64,000 nucleotides of DNA, from assembly GCA_001414485.1 (NCBI GenBank), contig LLEY01000199.1, positions 38,120 through 102,119 of the forward strand, written 5' to 3'. The position numbers and the translations under genes are program-made. Position 1 is the first letter of the stretch, and every line of letters begins with the position of its first letter. The notes under the pieces were generated by a model. The model did no database searches. It was not told the DNA's origin and was given only the letters and a program-made list of their open reading frames with translations. Below are positions 1-8,410 of the stretch, in pieces. The DNA comes from Calycina herbarum. Its lineage: Eukaryota > Ascomycota > Leotiomycetes > Helotiales > Pezizellaceae.

Positions 1-264
1 ACTGAGGCTGCTAGGAAATGGGAGGCTGTTATTGGGTTGCTTTGTGATGTTGTGGAGTTTGTGGAGGTGGATGAGGGGATGGTTAACGAGATTCTTGAGG
101 TTCTTGGGGAGGTGGTTTGGGAGAGGGGGGATGTGAGGGAGAGGTTGGAGAGAGGGGGCGGGGATGCGGTTTGGGTTTTTTGTTTGGGGAAGGGAGGAGA
201 TGGAGTTGGGGGTATGAAGACTCCTGTTATGGAGGGGTGTCAGTTTGTTGATGTTAGTGGATGA
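1..264 (+). CDS. C-terminal end of an unidentified protein (possibly TTI1-like HEAT-repeat protein), partial
   Basis: The frame is open from the first base and closes with TGA at 262-264, so this is the last 87 codons of a gene that starts outside the window. The visible part has a short helical stretch rich in Val, Glu and Leu (E-A-V-I-G-L-L then V-N-E-I-L-E-V-L-G), followed by R-G-D-V-R-E-R-L-E and D-A-V-W-V. That pattern reminds me of the C-terminus of fungal TELO2-interacting protein 1 (TTI1), a HEAT-repeat partner of the PIKK kinases, but the resemblance is from memory and weak. The tail after D-A-V-W is Gly-rich and unlike a conserved domain. The start and all catalytic or binding features lie upstream and cannot be assessed. 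Confidence 0.5.
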   Translation, partial: TEAARKWEAVIGLLCDVVEFVEVDEGMVNEILEVLGEVVWERGDVRERLERGGGDAVWVFCLGKGGDGVGGMKTPVMEGCQFVDVSG

Positions 265-548
265 ATTGTAGGACGGATCAATTTGTTGTGAATACTGGCC
301 TTCTAGTTTCATAGGCTAATATCTTCACAGCGAATGGAGATGTCCGATTTTCTTTCTTGTATTGGTTGTCATCTATCTGACCCAACATAGCCGGTAGTTG
401 GTTGGAGTTACGTAGATGAACACAAAGCTTATATACCCCTTCAGCATCACACTCCACATTCTTTTCTGCTGCATGATAACTTGACCACTTTCGAAACCCC
501 CCACTTGGAAATATCCAGAAACAGGTTACTTCAAACAAACCACGAAAA

Positions 549-1547
549 ATGAGCGCCGAAACCATTCTCGGCTTGCCAATCAACCACGGAGCTCGATCAA
601 CTAATTTACCCTGGTATCAACCATCCCTCGAAAACAAACTCAACCCAAAAATCCGCAAGCTTTTCGAGGAATACAGCAGACTTGCACCAGAAGAAGTAGA
701 GGCCCATGTATATGAAGTTGTAAGCCAAATCACGTTTCCTAATTTCAAGTGTCTAGTCCTAACCCATTTGAGCTGTATTAACTATTTATATTCAAGCGCA
801 AACTAGCATGGTCCATATTCCCCTGGCCTTGCATCGGCGAATTCTGGTTCTTGGAACTTGGACTCTCGCGGCATCCAGAGTACGACAATATCCTGTATAT
901 CCTCAAAGATCCCACTTCAGGAAATCCAAAACTTCTAGATCTTGGAACCTGCTTAGGCCAAGATCTTCGCGAGTTGGCACATAATGGTGTTCCAATCTCT
1001 TCCCTTTACGGCGCAGATCTAGTACCTGGCTTTGAATCCGCGGGCTACGAACTATTCCGCGATAGCGACCGTTTCAGTTCTTCGAATTTCATCACTGGCA
1101 ACATATTTTTTGATGACCCCAATGATGGACTAGTAAGAACAAGAGGGAACTGGGAAATCATAAACGCCACTATGTTCCTGCATATCTTCTCTCTCTCAGA
1201 ACAAGAAAAGGCATGTATCAATATCCTAAAACTCCTACGCCCAACTCCAGGTTCCATGGTGGTAGGAACTCAAACTGGGAATATCAAAGCTGGGGAATTC
1301 ACCACTTTGTGAGCCTGGTGAACATAAGGTTGTTTGGAGACATAGTAAGGAGACTATGAAAAACATGTGGACTCGCGCTGGAAAGAAGCTGGATATGGAT
1401 CTTGAGGTTCGGACTGAGTATGACGAGGAAGAGGGAATGGCCAGGGAGAAGGGGAGGTTGGAACAAGGCTCGGAATGGGAGGCCAGACAGCGGTTCTTCA
1501 CTGGTGAGGATGAGAGACGGATTTTTTTTAGTGTGGTTAGGGTTTGA
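549..1547 (+). pseudogene. SAM-dependent methyltransferase-like gene with a frameshift near its 3' end
   Basis: Exon 1 is 549-719. An intron at 720-796 (donor GTAAGC, acceptor CAAG) joins it to exon 2 from 797, giving K-L-A-W-S-I-F-P-W-P-C-I-G, the lead-in typical of fungal small-molecule methyltransferases. Motif I is visible as L-L-D-L-G-T-C-L-G-Q-D, the SAM-binding glycine loop, followed by an acidic G-A-D-L strand end. After G-N-I-K-A-G-E-F the frame stops at 1312. The next frame continues without a stop through 1302-1547 and reads as the expected tail (E-P-G-E-H-K-V-V-W and R-R-I-F-F-S-V). A single extra base at about 1298-1302 accounts for the shift. No GT-AG intron fits the few bases involved. 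It is either a recent pseudogene or an assembly error. The substrate is unknown, and no biosynthetic cluster genes surround it. Confidence 0.75.
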
Positions 1548-2114
1548 GAGGGTGGATTCTTGAGCACTCGGATGCTGGAGAATAAGCCTCGAGGTTTCAG
1601 TCGTTTTGAACTTCGTGGAGAAGAAACGTTTTTGGCTAGTCACTTGGGGAAAACACGGTAATCAGCATGAAGTGTTGTTACTTGGATTCTAGTGAATTTC
1701 TATTGGTTGGGTGTTACAACGGCTGCTGCTTGTTGCTCTATTTCTGTGTGGGGGGGTCAACATAAGGATAACTCCTTGTAAGACGAACAGCAAGTAAATA
1801 AATTCAACTTGGGATAAGTCTTGCCACTAACCTTTCAACACGGATTGGTATCATATGGCGTAGCTCACTATCTCCACTGCCTTCGCACTAGAATCCGGAA
1901 CAGGAGTCCGGAACCTTACAGGTGAACTCTAGCGAAACGCATACTCCAAAGGAGGTTCATTTTGAAAAGAGTGTAGTGTATTTTTGCGATCTCTTTACTC
2001 GACAATCCAATGTAAGGGTATCAAAACCGACCTGGTTTTACTAACTCGTAGAGCGCATACTGAGAGTCTGATGTGTTCTATTAGTGCTGTTCACAGTACG
2101 CTACTTGTACCATC
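1548..2114. other. Intergenic, no gene seen
   Basis: This spacer lies between the methyltransferase and the MmgE/PrpD remnant. I see no conserved coding segment. The 165 bp just upstream of 2115 do not continue the MmgE/PrpD protein in any frame, so the 5' half of that gene is truly missing here. Confidence 0.5.
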
Positions 2115-2809
2115 GTGACTATTACTCGTGGCTGGCATTTTGGTATGATTTTCAGCCATGCAGCTTCTGCAACCGCAGCTAGCAAACTGCTGGATCTTGA
2201 TACCGGAAAGATGGAAGATGCATTGGGAATTGCATGTACCCGGGCTTGCGGTCTTCTGGCACCTCAGCGTGGGAGTATGGCGAAGAGAATGCAACACGGA
2301 TTTGCTTCAAGGAACGGACTCTTTGCTACGATCATGGCAAAAGAAAGCTACACTGGAATTCACGATGTGCTCGAGACACCTTTTGGGGGGTCTCTCAGCA
2401 CATTTGGGACCGGTTCAAAAAGGGATCCAACATACGCACCGCAACGTGTGGTTGCTGGGCTTGGCAATGGCTGGGAGATAGGCCAAATACACGTCAAGCT
2501 TCAATGGCAGCAACCCATGGAAAGGTTCTTCTTCCACAACCGGAGAGCTTGAGAGCGAACTACTCTGGCTTCGATAGACAAAATACAATGCAAACACAAT
2601 CCCGATTTCGACAAAGACAAGACCAGAATGTGTTTTCAGCGAATGTCGATTTACTTTCTAGTCCAATTTGTTTCGACCCCGAAAGGCGTGGGGATCCCTT
2701 ACTCACAAATGACGAGATATTGAAGATATGGAGAACTTTGACGAAGGGATTGATCGAGATTAACAAGCGAAAGGAAATTGAAAAGGCCGTTCTTGGTTTA
2801 GAAAAATAG
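2115..2809 (+). pseudogene. MmgE/PrpD family remnant (2-methylcitrate/cis-aconitate-type dehydratase or decarboxylase)
   Basis: The frame at 2115-2552 begins with the family signature G-W-H-F-G, then H-A-A-S-A-T-A-A-S-K-L-L-D-L-D, and later M-E-D-A-L-G-I-A and A-P-Q-R-G-S-M-A-K-R-M-Q-H-G-F-A, all characteristic of the MmgE/PrpD fold that includes 2-methylcitrate dehydratase and cis-aconitate decarboxylase. The family C-terminus (D-P-L-L-T-N-D-E-I-L-K then I-E-K-A-V-L-G-L-E) is in a different frame and ends at 2809. Intact members are about 450-500 residues. Here the N-terminal third is absent, the middle ends in I-H-V-K-L-Q-W, and at least one frame change separates the parts. No single intron restores the full domain. 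I call it a decayed gene; the ancestral substrate cannot be told. Confidence 0.8.
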
Positions 2810-3392
2810 GAAAATGTGAAAATATTACTTGCTCTCATTCTAGGGAAATAGAGAATTGACTTGGCGTTTAGATTGTGAAGTAGCTTCGTGAGAGGTATCG
2901 TGATCCAAGAACAACGCGATGAATAACAGAACAGTTATATGCTGACCAAAATACTTGCGAACCTGAAGTAATCTTAGAGGTATGTATATCTCTTTCTACT
3001 GTTCTTAACTTCTGGGAGTAGGTGTTTTTTTATTAAATCATTATATTTGATCAAACCACAAAATAAAATTGGCTCTGCATAAGCCACGGTGGTTTGATCA
3101 AAGATAATGGAGTAATTAAAAGCATTGCTCCCTGAAGTACGAAGGCCAGTAGATTGGTACAACAGCAATCCCCGTTATTATAACACCCTTGTGAAACGAG
3201 GAATATAGAAAAAAAATGTATTTACTCTAGCCAAAAAGTAAACACTCAGTGCTCATTTAAGGCTTGCATAAAAGCGTGGAATAGAATCCACTCTCCAGCC
3301 CCAGAATCAAAGCTGCCTCTCTGTAACACATGGATCTACTCTCTTTTTTGGCATCCATAAATCATACTTTTCGTAAACTCATAAGTCGTCTC
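2810..3392. other. Intergenic with a 14-bp inverted repeat
   Basis: AT-rich spacer between the MmgE/PrpD remnant and the 3' end of twinfilin. A perfect 14-bp inverted repeat lies at 3046-3059 and 3089-3102, with a 29-base loop. No coding segment is supported. Confidence 0.6.
3046..3102. repeat. Inverted repeat / potential hairpin
   Basis: TTTGATCAAACCAC at 3046-3059 is the exact reverse complement of 3089-3102. It lies about 290 bp beyond the twinfilin stop. It could be the remains of a small foldback element or a transcript-end structure; nothing in the sequence decides between these. Confidence 0.6.
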
Positions 3393-4501
3393 TCATTTCC
3401 GTCCAGGTCGCTTCGGTCTTTCAAAGGCTTTCTTTACCTCAACTTTGGGATGTAGGTCTCCCAAAATAGAAGCTTCATCAACATCCTCTGGGGTCCCAGC
3501 CTCAATCTTCTTCTCGATTTTCAATCCTGCTTCGGCTTCCGCGACCTGTACTGCTGATCTTGAAGAGGCAGCATACAGCATTCGTTCCTTGATCTTGGAT
3601 CCGGATGGACATGTGTAGATAAACAAGATTGGTGCTAATGTCTCCCCATTGTGTTGGTGAGTAAATCGATAGAAGGAATAACGAGGTGCAGTATTAGAAA
3701 TCGTGGTTGGGAGACTCGAAATAGGGGTCGATGTTGTAGAAGCAAGTTCCATAGTTTCAGTCGGGATGTTAATTTGCTATTTACATCAGTACTCCTCTTC
3801 GTCACACAACTCAAAAAACAGGAGAAACATACCAATTGCACCAAATTATCCTTCTCCCCATCTCCACTAGCCAAGCTCTTCAAAGCAGCCAATGCCTCAT
3901 CAGTAATAGGCATACTCACCCCACTACTAACATGACTCTTCCTCTCCGCCATCCCTCTGCCCTCCTCAGCCTCCTTCCTCTTCACCTCGCCCAGACTAAC
4001 CTCCTCCTCTGTCAGAGGTGCCGCTAAAGCATTGTGCTTATCATGTTTCTTAAACCCCTCTTCACTTAACTCGTCCTCCCTCGTTGCAAATATCGTCTCT
4101 CGAAATCTCTCGATTCCCAATTCGCGAACGAGGGTCAGGCGTGTAGACGCGAAGAGCATCTTCTGACGCACGGGGGCGGCGTCTGGGACGTAGGTTATGG
4201 CTATGAACGGGGCGGGGGAGTTGGATTCATAGCGGCGGAGGATTATGTAGAGAGCGGTTTTGGGGGTGAGATGAGGAGCGAGGAGGGAGAGGTCGGAGGA
4301 GAAGGAGTTGGTTGAGGGGATTGTGGTTAGAGGGATGAGAGTCTCTTTCTCTATGGTTATGAGGAGGCCCCGTTGGGATTCGGTGGAGACGAGGGTCTGG
4401 AAGGCGGTTTGCAGTTCTTTGGATGCTAGGGTGGTTGTTAGTTTGTGTGATCTGTATTGGGGAAGCATGGAATGAGACCTACCTGATATTCCGGACTGCA
4501 T
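3393..4501 (-). CDS. twf1: Twinfilin, ADF-homology actin-binding protein
   Basis: Three exons (4483-4501, 3833-4425, 3393-3776) encode 331 residues. Intron 1 (4426-4482) has donor GTAGGT, branch CTAAC and acceptor CTAG. Intron 2 (3777-3832) has donor GTATGT. The spliced start reads M-Q-S-G-I-S-A-S-K-E-L-Q-T-A-F, the usual twinfilin opening. The first ADF-H domain fills about residues 5-140, with the conserved Y-V-P-D-A-A-P-V-R-Q-K-M-L-F-A-S-T-R core. The second, about 175-310, contains Y-S-F-Y-R-F and R-M-L-Y-A-A-S-S-R. The tail is basic (P-K-R-P-G-R-K). Twinfilin sequesters ADP-actin monomers and caps barbed ends in the cortical cytoskeleton. An ATG upstream at 4588 exists, but the family start at 4501 is much better supported. 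Confidence 0.92.
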
Positions 4502-4940
4502 CTTGAATTCTGGACTGGAATTTGTTTGGTGGTGTATTTGTTTATGGAGTTTGAAAGCAACCCGGAAGGAACTTGAGACAAGTGACAAGTGACAAGTGGG
4601 TCTCTTGCATGGAGGGGTGACCTAATGGAGTTTAGCCCGAGGAGGGGTACGTTGTAAGCTCTTGACAGGGGTTCGCATCGAGCTCGATTCTCGAAGCTCG
4701 ATTCACTCCCATCGTCCCTTCTCTTTTTACAATTCACCCACCTTAACAAATATATATCACAATCAATCGCGCCTGCCATGGACGCAACCGAGGCCACCAC
4801 CAGTAGCCTAATGGGTAAGCACACTTCATTTACTTCTCCATCGCACCTTCCTCTGCACAACACCATCAACCTCCGCCAAACTCGCGACAACTCCAACAAT
4901 CTTTCTCTCCTCAAACCAAACACCAAAGTCCTACTTCAAA
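4502..4940. promoter_or_regulatory. Shared divergent promoter of twinfilin and MED22
   Basis: About 440 bp separate the twinfilin start (minus) from the MED22 open frame (plus). The plus-strand half is strongly C/T-rich, as fungal 5' leaders often are. An upstream ATG at 4778 opens a short frame not in phase with MED22 through the only visible splice pair (GTAAGC at about 4815, AAAG at 4928), so it is probably in the 5' leader. No defined operator can be named. Confidence 0.45.
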
Positions 4941-5624
4941 ATGGCACCACCAAAACCCGCCCACCTCCCCGACATAATCACCCACTCACCCTCACCTCTC
5001 ACCCCGCCTAGACAAACCCCCTCCCTCGTCTACTCCAACGACAATCCCAGCCCCCGTGGAACACCCAAACCTCCTCCAGGACCACGCCCACGAATCCCGA
5101 AGCCCCTCCCAAATCCCGCAGATGACCCCGAATACATCCGCCCCTTGAAGGAAGCTAACTTCAAATTCTACGCAGACCGCCATCAACGCGGGATAGCCGA
5201 TATCTTAACGCGGTTTAGCAACATCGTCAAGGCCGTACCTATGCCTGACGAGAAGGATGATGCGGGGGACAAGGCGACGAGGGAGATGGCTGCTAGTAGG
5301 GGGTTTGTTATGGAGGCTGAGACTGCTGCTTTGGTGCGACCCCCCAGTTTGCTGCGCTCTATTGTTATCGGAATTCTGGGAGGGAGGAAATATACGGATG
5401 GATGTATGGATGAAAGCTAATCAATATCCCAGGTAAAAGCCGCAGAAGACCTCCTAAGACTCACCCGCGAACTAAAAGAACTCTGGCTTTTTGGTCCCCT
5501 TCGAGGAATCGGAGAAGGTGAAGGAGAGGGGAAAATGGATGAAGATTCCGTAAAAGTTGGCGCTATGTTGGAAACCATTCTGCGGAAAGATACCGAGAAC
5601 GAGGATTCTAAATTGGGATCATGA
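4941..5624 (+). CDS. med22: Mediator complex subunit 22 (Med22/Srb6)
   Basis: Exon 1 (4941-5333) and exon 2 (5433-5624) are joined across a 99-nt intron with donor GTGCGA and acceptor CCAG, giving 194 residues. The first 60 residues are Pro-rich. From about residue 75 the Med22 domain is clear: Y-A-D-R-H-Q-R-G-I-A-D-I-L-T-R-F-S-N-I-V, then M-E-A-E-T-A-A-L-V-K-A-A-E-D-L-L and L-T-R-E-L-K-E-L-W-L-F-G-P-L. Med22 pairs with Med11 in the Mediator head, which bridges activators and RNA polymerase II in the nucleus. The Pro-rich N-terminus is longer than in yeast Srb6. The start is uncertain: an ATG at 4778 lies upstream but I could not link it in frame. The donor is a weak GTGCGA, yet the join is exact at the conserved A-L|V-K-A-A-E. 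Confidence 0.88.
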
Positions 5625-6492
5625 TTGCATGTCTAGATGCTCTACCTATCCAACACTCCATCGTTGAATCCTGGTGAGGGTACCAAAAGGGCGTTATAGA
5701 AGAGTCTGCCCATGAAGAAGAGGTAAACAAAAAGCAAAATCATAGACGATAATTGCAGAATTGTAAGTTGGTTGTTTGGAGATTTCTATACCAAATAGGC
5801 GTTACGGTGTCGACATCAGGCCTGGCGTTTGGGGGTTCAGGCGAACCAGAAAATGAACTGATACCCAATATTGTGCTAGACAATAATAATCACTTTCAAA
5901 TCTTGAGAATTTCCAGAGCCATCATTTCATTTCATTTTCTATTTACTGTCGTCATTACAAGGCAAGGTAGTATATCTAATTAAGCATACTTGGCACAGCC
6001 ATTCCCCTCGAGCAGTATCCCAGCTTATTACCTAAAATCCAGCGTGAGAACAACTACTCAAATACTTTTGAGCACTGGCTTCTAGAGTAGCCAGTTACAA
6101 ATAGAAACAACATAAGGTACGACTCAGTTTTGACTTCTCAAATAGGGAGTGAATTAAGGCATTCATCTGAACTGACTTTTGCTGCAAGTCGCACTTTTCA
6201 AAATGCCCCAAATTTTAAAACATAATGAATGTAGATCAAATGATTCTTTTACCGGGTGTTTGTTTTAATGGGGTAAGTATAAAGTGACAATTGGGCCTTG
6301 TTCTGACTTTTGTTGCATGTCGCACTTTTGGGATTGTCCTAGATTTTCAAACATAATGAACGTAGATCGGATGAAATTTGTTACTCAAGTGATATAAACA
6401 TTAAATGAGAATTGATGAGCAAAATAGTTGATCTGTACTCTTGGATCATTGGCAGGGGTCGGTTAGTGAATAACTCTGAGGAACCCATACAG
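5625..6492. other. AT-rich intergenic DNA with a diverged direct repeat
   Basis: No gene is supported. The notable structure is a tandem pair of about 80-bp units at 6172-6249 and 6303-6380, described separately. The region leads into the transposon remnants at 6493-8189. Confidence 0.5.
6172..6380. repeat. Diverged direct repeat, two copies
   Basis: Units at 6172-6249 and 6303-6380 share CTGACTTTTG, GTCGCACTTTT, CATAATGAA and GTAGATC in the same order and spacing. Most mismatches are C/T or A/G. The similarity seems to run on for another 30-40 bp after each unit. No coding function is seen. Confidence 0.7.
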
Positions 6493-6595
6493 AGTAAGAG
6501 AATCGGAAGTTACTCTGGAAACACCCTACCAACCACCCCACCCAGCAGCAACACCATGAGTCTAAATGTCATATAATAGGATAAAAAACACTTTA

Positions 6596-7704
6596 ACGTG
6601 TTTCACAAGCGAGCTGGCCACACAAGCGAGCTGGCCACTTTTCCGAACAACTTATTTTTAAATACAAATTACTCAACACCAGAACAAGCTATTATATTAT
6701 ATAAGATACTATAAGATTATTCAGAGTCGTCACTATCTTTGGTATCTACTATTTCTACTTGACAAGTACGAGAATTGTATCCAATTTTACTATAACGCCT
6801 ACAGTGCCTCTCTGCCCAAACCTTCTTTTTTATCTCTCCGCTACCCTCCTAATCGCTATTTTCTGTAGGAGTAATTAAACTAATTACCTCCTCTACTGTT
6901 AATGTCTCTTGACTCTGAATATATTTCCTTTTACGACTCTTATGCTTAGTTACCTCGCGAAGATCTGTGATTTCTTTCTGTATTAACACTATTACCTAAC
7001 CTGTCGCATTAACTCCTTAAATAACTATAACCTATTCGCGATTGCCTGGCTAAACTTTTTTACGTCTCCCACGTATCTCTGAACTTGTAATAATAAGCTG
7101 AGATGATATAACACCTATCATAAAACCGGTCTTGTCGAAATTGTATATATCCTCGTCTATAATACCATGTGTGTCCTTAAATGACTGTACAAGTGTAAAC
7201 CATAGGCCAATGATCCGCGGATCTTCAGTCAAAGCTTGCTGATGATCATAAGAACGACTCCATCGAGTTTTTAGCTTAGGTGTACGCCGAATAAAGTTGT
7301 CCGGCTAGTTCCTGCCTACAGGCTGCCTGTCGCGCTCCTTTAGCAAGTTGTTGGCCATATCTCGTACCATATCCTTTGTAGGCGAAAACCCTCTCGAATC
7401 CTGCTTTAATATATGCCTAATTATCGCCTCCTCCTCTAGCTTCGTAAGTTTCTTCGAATTGGGCTCGCAATCGCGTCTTAGTTGGATTCCGGCGCGTCGG
7501 CTTGAAATAGTGGATCGAGGGGCATCATAGGCCTTCGCAGCGCTTCGTTGGGTAATTGACGCGTCGTTTTCGAGTGCTTAGATAGCTAAGTTGATCATGT
7601 TTTCGTTGGGAGACATTTAGGCGTTGTTTAGTAGAGATAATATAACTAGAAGTTGATGATTGTTGTAAAGTTTGAAAAGTGGCCAGCTCGCTTGTGAAAC
7701 ACGT
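6596..7704 (-). mobile_element. Fot1/pogo-family DNA transposon, internally deleted, inserted in the outer element
   Basis: The ends ACGTGTTTCACAAGCGAGCT (6596 onward) and its reverse complement (ending at 7704) form perfect inverted repeats of about 26 bp. TA dinucleotides flank both sides (6594-6595 and 7705-7706), the expected target duplication for this superfamily. The left end has a 17-bp unit (ACAAGCGAGCTGGCCAC) duplicated in tandem; the right end has it once. At about 1.1 kb the element is shorter than a full Fot1 (about 1.8-1.9 kb), because most of the DDE core is missing. Its insertion at a TA inside the older Tc1-like element makes it the younger of the two. Confidence 0.88.
6640..7617 (-). 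pseudogene. Fot1-type transposase, broken
   Basis: On the minus strand an ATG at 7617 opens M-S-P-N-E-N-M-I-N-L-A-I, followed by a stop where family members have coding sequence. Then comes an HTH_Psq/CENP-B-like region (R-S-A-A-K-A-Y-D-A-P-R-S-T-I-S-S-R) and a second stretch with G-F-S-P-T-K-D-M-V. The start of the DDE domain is present as I-Y-N-F-D-K-T-G-F, where the usual E is K. A C-terminal piece near 6740-6800 (R-R-Y-S-K-I-G-Y-N-S-R-T-C) shows that both ends of the protein survive while most of the catalytic core is gone. Two internal stops are TAA and TAG at positions that could derive from CAA and TGG by C-to-T or G-to-A change, as RIP would produce. Confidence 0.8.
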
Positions 7705-8410
7705 TATATATAATTCTACTACTATTTAATGTATAGTAGCTATCCCCTTACACCTGATAACATTATCAAGCTTCACTACTATCCTATGAGTGAGATATCG
7801 CCAGTCCTCAGGGTTTACCTTATGCTATAACTCCTTTAAGACAGCAATTAAGTCCTCCCGAGTAGAAGGAGCGTGAACTATCTTGTATGCGTTGCCTCGT
7901 TCTACTCCCGTCTCTTTCTTAATCTCCCCATAGGTCTTTCCTTGACGACGAAGATGTTGTACAAGGCGTCGGTCAGGAGTTTTCCACTCATGGTTTGGGA
8001 TATGCTGTTCCGCTGTAGGAGACTGGTATCGAGGATCCATTATTAAAAAAAAGTTGTAGAAGTAAAAGAGTTGGGGTAGAGCTTCATTTACGTCATATAA
8101 TTAGGGCGAAACCCTAGCGTTGTGGTCAGACAATGCTAAAACTAGTCTACCTCTGAGGCGTTTCCAGAGTAACTTCCGATTCTCTTACTTTTAAAGTAGA
8201 CTATGACTCTCTCATTACTAAACTAATCTCACACCGCAGGATCCTACAAAGTAACACTAGTGATCACAAAACATACACAAAAGCTGCACAGCAAGTTCCC
8301 TGCCTCAAGCGAAAGGCATTGCAATATCTTCATTTTAATGTGTTGCCAGCACCTGCAAAGCAACTGTAAAAATATGTGCATCCGCTCGTGAGTACATAAT
8401 ATATACACGC

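Larger units (their letters stand above)
6493..8189 (-). mobile_element. Tc1/mariner-like element remnant (outer element of a nested pair)
   Basis: A perfect 30-bp terminal inverted repeat bounds the region: 6493-6522 begins AGTAAGAGAATCGGAAGTTA, and 8160-8189 is its exact reverse complement. Next to the right repeat, the minus strand encodes a helix-turn-helix N-terminus at 7825-8040 (M-D-P-R-Y, then R-R-L-V-Q-H-L-R-R-Q-G-K-T-Y-G-E-I-K-K-E-T-G-V), typical of Tc1/mariner transposases. It continues past a TAA as recognisable but broken coding sequence toward 7710. The DDE catalytic part is absent; only about 70 bp of left arm remain before the inner element. The exact TA target duplication cannot be fixed by eye. 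The element is dead. Confidence 0.8.

Noticed and set aside
4778..5011. ATG at 4778 as the MED22 start
   Set aside because: The only plausible splice pair leaves the downstream Med22 frame out of phase; more likely part of the leader.
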